Assembly (NCBI GenBank): GCA_954871525.1
Contig: OX940864.1
Span: 21,880,001 to 21,944,000 of the forward strand
DNA from: Parietaria judaica
Taxonomy: Eukaryota; Streptophyta; Magnoliopsida; Rosales; Urticaceae
DNA: 64,000 nt
Direction: 5' to 3'
A program made the position numbers and the translations under genes. The notes beneath the pieces are model-generated. The model saw only the letters and a program-made list of their open reading frames with translations. It ran no database searches and was not told the DNA's origin. Numbering within the stretch: the stretch's first letter is position 1; each line of letters begins with the position of its first letter. Positions 12,011 through 20,550 of the stretch are shown here, piece after piece.

Positions 12011-12695
12011 TATATCAGGAACGTCAGATTCAACTCTAATATTTCATTTATCTTATATTTGTTTGCAATATAGATTTGGATATATTTGGATTGTTTTTAT
12101 TCGTACTTTTTTTTTAAACTAATATGCATAATTTTATATTAACTTTAATTACAGATTTGTAGGTTGGAAAGTTATTGAATGAATAAATCTATATTCTTAG
12201 TCATTTATTTAGTCGTGTATGACTGAAAATTAGTATCAAAAGCTATACATCGAAGACAAAAGATAAAAATGGAACCGTGATTAAACATTAGTCCCTAAAT
12301 TATGTTATCTGAGACTAAATTTTAGTTGTAAATCACGTTATTAGTGACTAAATTCCGTCTTAAAATTTTAAAATCACTTGCGTTATCCGAGACTAACAAT
12401 CAGTCTCTGTATACGAGACTAAAAATTATGTCACACGAGAGTAATAATCAGTCATAGAAAACGATTATCAGTGACTAAACTTGAGATTTCGCCCAAATTT
12501 ATTTAGGACTAAAAAAAATGTATCTAAGACTACATAATAGTCACGTATACTTCAGGGTATCAGAAACTGATTTTTAGTCTCTGATAGTAGCATTCGGGAG
12601 TAGGTATCTAAGACTAGCCTTGGAGACTAAAAATCAGTCACGGATACTCATCCGAGACTATTTTGCAGCTATTAGAGACTAAATAATTAGTCTCG

Positions 12696-12717
12696 GATAC
12701 CCTGTTTTCTTGTAGTG
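12696..12717. repeat. CACTA right terminal inverted repeat
   Basis: The 22 bp end in TTGTAGTG and match the left terminus in reverse complement. Subterminal repeats precede it from about 12,220. Confidence 0.95.
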
Positions 12718-12808
12718 TCACTTGCATCTTAGTACTACTCTCGTCCAAGCACGCTTAACCTCAGAGTTCTGAGGGATCCGGTGCATTAGTGCTGGTATGA
12801 TTGCACCC
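12718..12808 (-). pseudogene. 5S rRNA retrocopy, 5' part
   Basis: On the minus strand this starts exactly at the 5S rRNA 5' end (GGGTGCAATCATACCAGC) and runs about 88 nt to the CACTA insertion. Against the standard plant 5S sequence I count about six substitutions, mostly C/G to T/A, plus one 1-nt deletion and one 2-nt insertion. The A-box region is recognisable. The CACTA insertion breaks the C-box region, so Pol III transcription is unlikely. The 17-bp duplication starts immediately after the 5S 5' end. Confidence 0.85.
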
Positions 12809-13350
12809 TTTGACATTTTATTATTAGAGTACTATAATAGTCGATTTTTCCGTCAATATTTCCGTCAGCATGCGGCATGCCCGTAAAATAGAGGGAGCGA
12901 AACACCGTGGGCATAGACATTCAAAACTTTGATTAAGATGTATAAATGTACTAAGAAATTGTTTAATTGGTCTCACTTATCGATATAGATATTAAAAGAC
13001 TTGTCTTTTGTGAAACTATGCACATTTTGTTATAGTAGCAAGCGTTTGACATTTATCCTAAGAGTTTGACATTTTATTATTAGAGTACTATAATAGTCTA
13101 TTTTTCCGTTAATATTTCCGTTAGCATGCGGCATTCCCGTAAAATAGAGGGAGCGAAACACCGTCGGCATAGAGATTTAAAACTTTGATTAAGATATATA
13201 AATGTAGTAAGAAATTATTTTATTGGCCTCACTTATCGTTATAAATATTAAAAGACATTGTCTTTTGTGAACACGTTTTGTTACAGTAGTTAGCGTTTGA
13301 CATTTATCCTAAAGAGTTTGACATTTTATTATTAGAGTACTAATAGCCAA
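12809..13350. repeat. Tandem array, right part (two units)
   Basis: It starts with the right copy of the 17-bp duplication (12,809-12,825). It continues with two more array units of about 255 bp, marked by GCATGCGGCATGCCCGTAAA at about 12,866 and a variant at 13,121, and ends in a partial unit near 13,345. Together with 6,540-7,278 the pre-insertion array had about five units. Confidence 0.75.
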
Positions 13351-13641
13351 TAGGCGGCTGCACTTGAAAAATAGTTATTTTATTTTACTTATCAATATTT
13401 ACTACAATAAGCAAGTTATTGTTGTTTTGATATTTATCAATAAGTACAATAAGAAGTTCATTGGACTTTTTTTACCTAAATTTTTCTAATCACTTTGTGC
13501 TTTACTGCTAATAGGGTGTGACACTAACTTAAGAGTTTGATTTAATTTTCCATATACTGTGGAACTTATACTTCTAAACATTTTCATTCTCACTCAATAT
13601 ATAACTTACACAAGAAAATTACATTACACACCTCATCAAGT
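13351..13641. other. Downstream region of the BBE-like gene
   Basis: AT-rich, non-coding. It should contain the 3' UTR and polyadenylation region of the minus-strand oxidase gene. Confidence 0.5.
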
Positions 13642-15303
13642 CTAGGTTGAACTAAGAGAGACAAAGTCAGAGATCGGAGGAATCCCTTGAGGATTTGAGA
13701 AAACATTCAAAGGGTCTATTAGGGTTTTCGCCCTAACCAACCTATCAAAGTTATTCAGAAAATACTTGTTGCCCCAAACCCTAGCACCTTCCACGGCGTC
13801 CCCGGCGCCGTTCATGGCCGTCCCTAGATCAAAATCCATGTAGTTCACGTAAGCAGCCCTAGGGCTCGAAGAAACGTACCCGGCCATGGAGCTGTACAAG
13901 CTTCGTATCCAGTTCATGTACTCGCTTCTTCTGTCGACGGTGTCTTCGCTCTCTGGCCACTCCACCATGTACTGAATCGAGTACAGGTTTCCTTTCCGGT
14001 GAGGAAAAGCTATGGTGTCGCCGTTTATACGGTCCATGGCGCCACCGTACGGATCCAGAATCACGTACCCTCTTGGCTGCTTCTCCAACTGGCTCAGCAG
14101 TGGAGCCCTAATGCTTGCTTCGGCTATCGGAGCCCGGACATAGTCGGACTTTGCCTTGAAATACGCTTTGTCGCGGAAAGAACGGTTTCCCAGCTCCAAT
14201 ATTGAGCTTCCCGGAGGAAGGCCGGAGAAGAACATGACGGATTTGATCCAGCTCATTTCGGTGCAGTCTTCTTTTCCGACGGCCAACCCCGGGAAGACCT
14301 TAGCAAGGATAGAGACAGCGCCGTCTTTGGGTCCCAAGTATAACCCTTTGAAAGTAGCTGAAAGTCCGGTGTAATTTTCTGGCTTATCTGGCAAGTTAGC
14401 GCCGACGAAACACGAGAGATAGAACTCGTCCCCCAAGCTCGGCGCAACACGCTGCCACGTGTCGACAAGCTCGGCGACATGTGACGTAGGACCTGGACGG
14501 GAGAGGACAAAGGCGGTCACGGTCGGTGGGACGTGGACAAGTTTGATCTTCCACGCGTAGACGACACCCCAAACACCGCCTCCGCCGCCTCTGATGGCCC
14601 AAAATACGGTTTCGCCCATGCTGCGGCGGTCCAGCAGGTGGCCGTCCGCATCGACAAGCAGCGCGTCGGCCACGTTGTCCGCTGCGAGGCCATACTTTCG
14701 GGAGAGCAGCCCAAATCCACCGCCGGAAATGTGTCCACCCGCGCCTACAGTGGGACACGAGCCGGCAGAGAAAGCGTAAACGGGACTCGCCTTCGAAACA
14801 GCAAGGTAGACCTGGCCGATCGTGGCGCCAGCCTCGACCCAGGCGATTTCAGATTCCACGTCAACGGTGACGCGATCGAGGTTAATGAGGTCGATCACGA
14901 CAAATGGAGAGGCAGACACGGAGGAAGTGCCCTCGTAGCTGTGGCCGCCGGAGCGGAGGGCGATGTGGGACGAGGCCTCGCGGGAGCACAGTACGGCGCT
15001 GCGCAGCTGGTCGGGGGTCTCAGGCATGACGATGGCGCTGGGCTTGGGCAGCGAAGGGTCGGCGAAGCGCAGGTTCTGAATGGAGAAGTTGAGAGTAGTG
15101 TAGTACTGAGAGTCGCTTGTGCTCGTGCTCGTGCTGCTTGGGAGCGTGGTGAAGTTTCGGACGCCTTTGAGCGTCAAGCATGCAGCTATTTGGTCGCCCG
15201 TAGTCGTCGAAGCTGACACGTGTCGCCATCTAAGAAAGCAGAACGTGGCTATTATAATCAGGCTCTTGAGGGAATTATAGCAATAGTCCTTCTCCATCAA
15301 CAT
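13642..15303 (-). CDS. Berberine bridge enzyme-like FAD-linked oxidase
   Basis: An intronless gene of 553 residues, the usual length and structure of plant BBE-like proteins (FAD_binding_4 plus C-terminal BBE domain). A hydrophobic segment at about residues 13-31 is a likely secretory signal peptide. The FAD domain carries RSGGHSYEG (His121) and GSCPTVGAGG (Cys183), the two residues that attach FAD covalently in the family. Near the C-terminus are YVNYMDFDLG (about residue 488) and NVFSNPQGIPP. Family members oxidise alkaloids, monolignols or carbohydrates in secretory or wall compartments; the substrate here cannot be read from sequence. An inframe ATG two codons downstream could also start. 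A TATA-like box lies about 50 bp upstream. The coding sequence is GC-rich compared with its AT-rich surroundings, and no defect is seen. Confidence 0.93.
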   Translation of the reverse strand: MLMEKDYCYNSLKSLIIIATFCFLRWRHVSASTTTGDQIAACLTLKGVRNFTTLPSSTSTSTSDSQYYTTLNFSIQNLRFADPSLPKPSAIVMPETPDQLRSAVLCSREASSHIALRSGGHSYEGTSSVSASPFVVIDLINLDRVTVDVESEIAWVEAGATIGQVYLAVSKASPVYAFSAGSCPTVGAGGHISGGGFGLLSRKYGLAADNVADALLVDADGHLLDRRSMGETVFWAIRGGGGGVWGVVYAWKIKLVHVPPTVTAFVLSRPGPTSHVAELVDTWQRVAPSLGDEFYLSCFVGANLPDKPENYTGLSATFKGLYLGPKDGAVSILAKVFPGLAVGKEDCTEMSWIKSVMFFSGLPPGSSILELGNRSFRDKAYFKAKSDYVRAPIAEASIRAPLLSQLEKQPRGYVILDPYGGAMDRINGDTIAFPHRKGNLYSIQYMVEWPESEDTVDRRSEYMNWIRSLYSSMAGYVSSSPRAAYVNYMDFDLGTAMNGAGDAVEGARVWGNKYFLNNFDRLVRAKTLIDPLNVFSNPQGIPPISDFVSLSST

Positions 15304-15351
15304 ACTGTACTGCTACAACTTTGCTTACGATACTGTTTTGGTTTTCTTAAC

Positions 15352-15360
15352 TATATATAA
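15352..15360 (-). promoter_or_regulatory. TATA box of the BBE-like gene
   Basis: TATATATAG read on the minus strand, about 50 bp before the ATG at 15,303. This implies a short leader of roughly 20 nt. Confidence 0.5.
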
Positions 15361-16721
15361 TAGCACGGACGGACCATCACATTAATTTATACATTACCAT
15401 TTACCAAGAAATTAAATATATATAGAGTACATTAAATATGACTGATTCAAGAATACTAATCAAATTCAATTTTGTATCTTTTTTTAGTTAAAGACAACCG
15501 CTCAAAAATCTCGTTTAGTGGACTCGAACCCCGACTAAGTTGGCACTTAATACTTTACTTTCGGTTTCAGCTTTTATGTGTTGCCCTTACGAGGATTAGG
15601 TGCGGTATTTGAAAAATAATAGACCAAATACTGCATTCTAGTATTTTATAATGAAAACCAAATATCATATTTTAAAGGATGATTAGCCCATCTACCGTAT
15701 AATCGGTGTTCAGATTCGGTTGCAATAATATCAATGGTTTTTTTTAAAACCACATTTACCGCTTTAAGATCACTACACATAATAATTTTACATAGAAGAA
15801 ATGAAGTCTCAACTATATGGAGACCCTGATAGAGCTCTTACAGGCCCGTAAAACATTGAAGCATGAAGTGATAACCTAAACAAGGACTAAAAATTAAGTA
15901 TTAAGTTCTTAATTCTTTCTTCTAAGCTCCAAATTTTTACCATTCACAGCTACTTTAAATAGTTCTTATCATATCATTAACACATGTATTGCGATAAAAT
16001 AATCATTGGATGGAGGAGTAGATTAGAAAAAATATGTATTTTCGACATCGTGATAAGTATAGATATTACAGATAGAAAAAAAATAATCTAAAATTTAGTG
16101 ATGAAGCGGTATAAAGGGGTATGTAGCTGCGGTTTTCATATTAAAACCAAAAATCCTATTCTTATCAAATCCGAGTATTCAGTTATTTTTCGGTATATTT
16201 AGTTTTTACCGCTTAAATTCGGTTTTTTGTTTCATCGGTATAGGTTTAATCGATCTTTTGTATTAAAAAAACACTATTAACGGTTCCTTTTAATTGTTCA
16301 CCACTACCAGTTTTATTAGTCGTCGTCCTTTTATTTAGGCATTTTATTTAGTCGTCCCTTTTTTTTTTTTTTTGTTAAGAGCATTTTCGGTCTTTCTTAC
16401 TATGCGAGTCTACATCACGAATTTATCAAGTATTCGAATTGGATTCTAAATATATATATAGAAGCCATTCGTCATGCTGATGAATCCACAAGAAGCTTGC
16501 CAGAAGAGACGAAGGGGCAGCATCAAAGAGGAGAGAATAATTAGACAAAGGACAAGCAGATACAATACTAAGTAAGTGATCAAATTTATATTCTTATATT
16601 TGTTTATAATATATATATGAGTGAGCTTGCCGGCGAAGCAAGAAACTGGTTTTTTAAGATGTTTGAGCGAATGTGACAAAACTGGCTTCTGTATACGAGA
16701 TTAACCCTTTTTAGGGGAGTT
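15361..16721. other. Intergenic DNA left of the Copia element
   Basis: No gene is supported. A B-box-like motif (GGACTCGAACC, minus-strand sense GGTTCGAGTCC) at about 15,521-15,531 could be the remnant of a tRNA-derived SINE, but no A box or tail could be paired with it. Frames at 16,446-16,795 are short and featureless. Confidence 0.45.
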
Positions 16722-17517
16722 TGAAAAACTGTCTTTATTTGACAGTTTAGTGCAGTTATATGTTTGGCAGTATTGTTGATCATACGAATGGTCATATGTG
16801 CGATCTCCTTATCCGTAAAGCGGAATTGGTCCGTTTTGGTTGAGATATTTAAGGAATTCGTTTTCTCCTATCTGCTGGTCAAATATCAGAGTTGAATGAG
16901 CATTTAAATTCGAATTATTGAGAAAATACTTAGTCTAAGAAAGACTAAGTAATAATGCCTAAAATCAAGGAAAAGTGGTTATCTTGTTGAGAGCTTTGTG
17001 GAGTCTATTTAAACTCATTTAGGGCTCCCAAATCGTGCATCCTTTCAGCCATAAAGTGAAGAGAAAATCGTTCAGAGCTACAGAGAGCATTCTAGGCATT
17101 TTCTCACAATTTCCGTGGATCGTTCGTTGGCGTTTTCTTCCCGAGAAGAAGTCTAAAGAGGTCTGAAGCACTTCAGTATCGTCAACGGAGTTGTGCATGC
17201 TTGCACAGATTGGCACTCGCCGGAAGTCGCCTTACCCGCTTTCCGTGCCGCCGTGTCATCATCGTAATCAACAGGTTACAAGGCTGGTTACATCGCTGGT
17301 CGCACTGGTTAGAGTGTATTTTCCAGTTTGTTGTTCGGTGAACAAATCGATTGTGTAACGCCCATCTTGTAATTATCCATGTTGATTAATCTGGGTGAGG
17401 GCCCCGCAGAGTAGATAGATATCGAACTACGTTAACAAAACATCGCGTGTGTCTTTTTATTTTCACGTATGTTTATTTGTCGTTATTTTCCGCATAACCG
17501 AAGAACGTGACGTTTCA
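16722..17517 (+). repeat. Copia 5' LTR
   Basis: 796 bp, TG...CA ends, matched by 29,573-30,368 with about ten substitutions and no indels noticed. A GGGGAGTT tract lies directly 5' of it, resembling the polypurine tract before the 3' LTR. Confidence 0.92.
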
Positions 17518-17519
17518 AT

Positions 17520-17531
17520 TGGTATCAGAGC
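17520..17531 (+). other. Copia primer binding site
   Basis: TGGTATCAGAGC two bases after the 5' LTR is complementary to the 3' end of plant initiator tRNA-Met, the usual primer for Copia elements. Confidence 0.85.
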
Positions 17532-17678
17532 TTGTCGCTGCAATAGTGTTTCTTTGATTTCAAAGGCAGCGGAAAGATCTAGGTGTTCTTCGAATCACGA
17601 TGGGTTTGCGCGAAAATATTGTTTTTATAAGACCACCGGTGTTAAAACGGTACAAACTATTCGTATTGGAAAGCTCGA

Positions 17679-18320
17679 ATGACTATCTACATCCAATCGA
17701 TTGACACAAAAGCTTGGAGTACTGTGAAACATGGCTGGAGTTCTCCCATGAAGAAAAATACAAAAGGAGAATTTGTTGAAAAACCGCTCAGTGAATGGAG
17801 TACCGAAGATGAGACCGCATCTCTTGTGAATTGTCGTGCTTTAAATGCGATCGTATCTGCTGTTAACGAAGGACAATTTAGACTCATATTTACATGTGGT
17901 ACTGCCAAACAAGCATGGGAAGCATTGCAAATTCTCTATGAAAGAACCTCAGCCGTTCGAACCTCAAAACTCCAAATGCTTGCATCAAAATTTGAAGAAC
18001 TATGTATGACCGAAGATGAAACCATTGCAGATTTCAATGGAAAGCTTCGTGAAATTTCAAATCAAGCTTTTCAACTTGGAAAAGTGTATTCTAATCTAAA
18101 ATTGATTAGAAAAACGCTTCGGTCATTACCAGAACGCTTCAGTGCCAAGGTTGCAGCCATCGAAGAGGCCAAGGATATAACCACGTTGAATTTGGATGAA
18201 CTCATAGGATCTCTTCAAACTTTTGAGATGAATATGTCTCAAGCAAAAAGAGAAAAAGGAGTAGCATTCAAAAGTTCTACCAAACGTGATCACAGAGACG
18301 ATGCAACCAGTGATCTTACC
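17679..18320 (+). pseudogene. Copia gag, N-terminal part (interrupted)
   Basis: 214 codons open from ATG up to the Gypsy insertion. The sequence (KAWEALQILYERTSAVRTSK, KLREISNQAFQLGK, LRSLPERFSAKVAAIEEAKD) is a UBN2/Retrotran_gag_2-type capsid of plant Copia elements. The reading frame runs directly into the target duplication TTACC and resumes at 27,290. The insertion truncates the protein, so it cannot make full-length Gag. Confidence 0.85.
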
Positions 18321-20408
18321 TGTAAAACCCAAATATATATATTATATATATATATATAAAAAAAAAAAGGATGTCAGTAAAGGGTCGAAGACCCTTATCC
18401 TCTCCCCCCCTTTTTTTTCTTCTTCCCGAGCTGCTCATCTCTCTCTCTCTCTCCTCTTTATCTTTCCCCCACAACCAAAGTTCTAAGCTTGATAACTCGC
18501 TCACCGGAGCTCCGATCGGCGAGATCTTGGTACCGTTGGAAAGCTCTCGAGGAGGTGAGCAAGCTGCTGGGCGGAAGTCGACCGGAGGTGGCGGCGTTTG
18601 ACCGGAATATTCGCCGGAAGGTGCGATTTTACAACTTTAGATCTTTTTCGTGTCGGTTTGATTTTGAGAAATCTAATACCGGAATCATGTTCACGAAGCC
18701 TATTAGAGTCCGTTGGTGGTGCCACCTCGCCGTCGTCGTCGCCGGCCGCCGCGTCATTTTCCGATCTCGGATTTTATTGAGGGGTTTTGAAGCCCTCGTC
18801 GAGGAGATCGAAAGCCCTCGATCGGAATCGTCATCGGACTCTCGGTAAGCCCGAATTTCCTTGACCTAGTTTCTGAATTTAGATGATCAAATTAGGTGTG
18901 TTCTGGGCCTTGGTTGATGAAATTGACTTCGCCATTGCGTTTAGAACAGTCGAATTAAGCTAGGAGAAGCATAAAATTGTCGAATTGATGCCCGTTTTGC
19001 TGCTTCGTTTTGCGTGCCCGACGGGAATTCGGCCCGGGCTAAATTTTAGTGTATCGGGTTTTCAATTGACAATTTGAATTCCAATCTTAGTAGTATTTGA
19101 CTTATGAATGGTATCGGTGTTTTAGCTGGCACGGATAGTCGTCCCGTAGTCGCCTCGAAGACTGTGCTACCCGAACCACCCGTTTTGACTAGTTCAACAG
19201 ATCCCGAAGTCTCTAGTCATCAATCTCAGGGCCAAGACGAACCCACATCTTCGACTAGCTAGTCGATCGGTCAAAGTTTCCACGGATTGAGGTAGGGGCT
19301 ATTACCTTTTCTCGCTTTTAAAATGAATGTAGAAACCAACGATTTAATGAAGATTGAACCGGATAGGTTAAAATTGAAATTAATGAAATGATTTGATAAT
19401 TAATAAAATTAATGTTATATAGTCGTCGCTTGATAGCGAGGCTGGATACCGGGTATGGTTGCATCGGATTGATGCTTGTTATATTTTATGTTTATGGTTA
19501 CGTCGGGATGACGTGTGTTGATATGGTACCCGCTTCGGGCGGATGGTGATTTTTATGATATGGTACCCGCTTCGGGCGGATGAGCTGCTGACGAGCAGCT
19601 GGCTACTGCGCAGTAGGCCGGATATGGATATGGATATGGATATGGATATGATTGGTGACCCAAAAGTCAACATTTCGACCCATGGCGAACTGGCCGTCTT
19701 TGGTGGTGATTAGGATCCCGAGTCGAGGGCGAGTTACGGTTAGGGACTTCTAGTCCACCTGTGCTCGTGCCTTGAGGACTCGATGGGATATAGTGGAGTA
19801 AAGGCGCGAGCTGACTCGGCATGGACCACCGAAATGATTTGACTTTTGTGGGGTATATTTATTTATTTTATGAAAATGATGATTAAATGGTTTATGATGG
19901 CGTTTAATTTATTTAATTGTAATTTGACTAATAAAGGTTCGGTAAAGAGAATTGGTAATAGATTTCCTACTGAGCATGTGGTGCTCACCCCTTCCATATA
20001 CATTTTTTTTTCCCTTCCAGTTACAGGTGGTGATCAGTATCCAACTCCGGGCGAGGAGTAGTTTGAGTTAGGAGGTCGACGTGTTGATTAGCTTAACCGT
20101 ACCTCTAGTGTTCGTCGAGGTGAATCTCGCTTTTTGGGTTGATCTTTTATTCAGACTTGTAATGGATTAAATTAAGGATATTTGTGATGGTGATACTTTA
20201 TATTTGTCGTTTGATGGTGTTGTATAAACTGTGGTCGTTGATATTGTATTGTCGTTTTAAGTCCCATGGGCAAAAGTTATGTGTTTGTTGACGTGGACGT
20301 TGAATATTCAACGATATTGTTTAAATGATGATGTGTCATTGACCGGTCCAAGTTTGAAAAGTCGTTGTTTTTGTCTTATTCTACTAACCCCCATCTAGGG
20401 GCGTTACA
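18321..20408 (+). repeat. Gypsy 5' LTR
   Basis: It begins with TGTAAAACCC followed almost at once by a TATATA/poly-A stretch and a CT-rich tract. It contains a duplicated TGGTACCCGCTTCGGGCGGA motif (about 19,523 and 19,560) and a GGATAT run (about 19,619-19,650). Open frames such as 18,371-18,601 and 18,489-18,848 recur unchanged in the 3' LTR and are not treated as genes. Confidence 0.95.
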
Positions 20409-20411
20409 GTT

Positions 20412-20423
20412 TGGTATCAGAGC
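20412..20423 (+). other. Gypsy primer binding site
   Basis: TGGTATCAGAGC, complementary to the initiator tRNA-Met 3' end, three bases after the 5' LTR. Confidence 0.88.
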
Positions 20424-20550
20424 ATAGGTTACGGTATCTAGGGTACAACACCATAAAGTTATTTATTTATTTTTAAGTGTTTTGGGTCGTGTTTTGTTTT
20501 GTATCACCATCCATAATCCTGACATTTTAATCTTTTTACAGTTGATCAAC

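Larger units (their letters stand above)
7331..12717 (+). mobile_element. CACTA (En/Spm) DNA transposon, non-autonomous
   Basis: The element is 5,387 bp, bounded by perfect 22-bp inverted repeats starting CACTACAAGAAAACAGGG, and flanked by a 3-bp duplication TCA (7,328-7,330 and 12,718-12,720), as expected for CACTA elements. Both ends carry many short subterminal repeats of the GAGACTAA / TTAGTCTC type, the presumed binding sites for the TNPA-like protein. Inside are a leader-like CT-rich region (about 8,560-8,720), a leftover acidic exon (9,568-9,731) and a complete TNPA-like gene (10,078-12,010). No TNPD-type transposase domain is readable, so it would need transposase supplied elsewhere. 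It sits inside a 5S rRNA retrocopy. Confidence 0.92.

Noticed and set aside
7298..12808. Cassandra-type TRIM LTR as the source of the 5S sequence
   Set aside because: The 5S begins and ends directly at the duplicated array sequence (apart from a short tail), with no LTR sequence around it, and the duplication is 17 bp rather than 5.
14533..15216. 227-codon plus-strand frame inside the BBE-like gene
   Set aside because: It is antisense to conserved FAD-domain codons in a GC-rich gene; no domain of its own.
15501..15610. tRNA-like B box (GGTTCGAGTCC on the minus strand)
   Set aside because: No A box, cloverleaf or SINE tail could be paired with it.
18371..18848. Open frames of 76 and 119 codons in the Gypsy LTR (repeated at 25,244-25,724)
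   Set aside because: Present because both LTRs are near-identical; no domain, and they lie in promoter/leader sequence.
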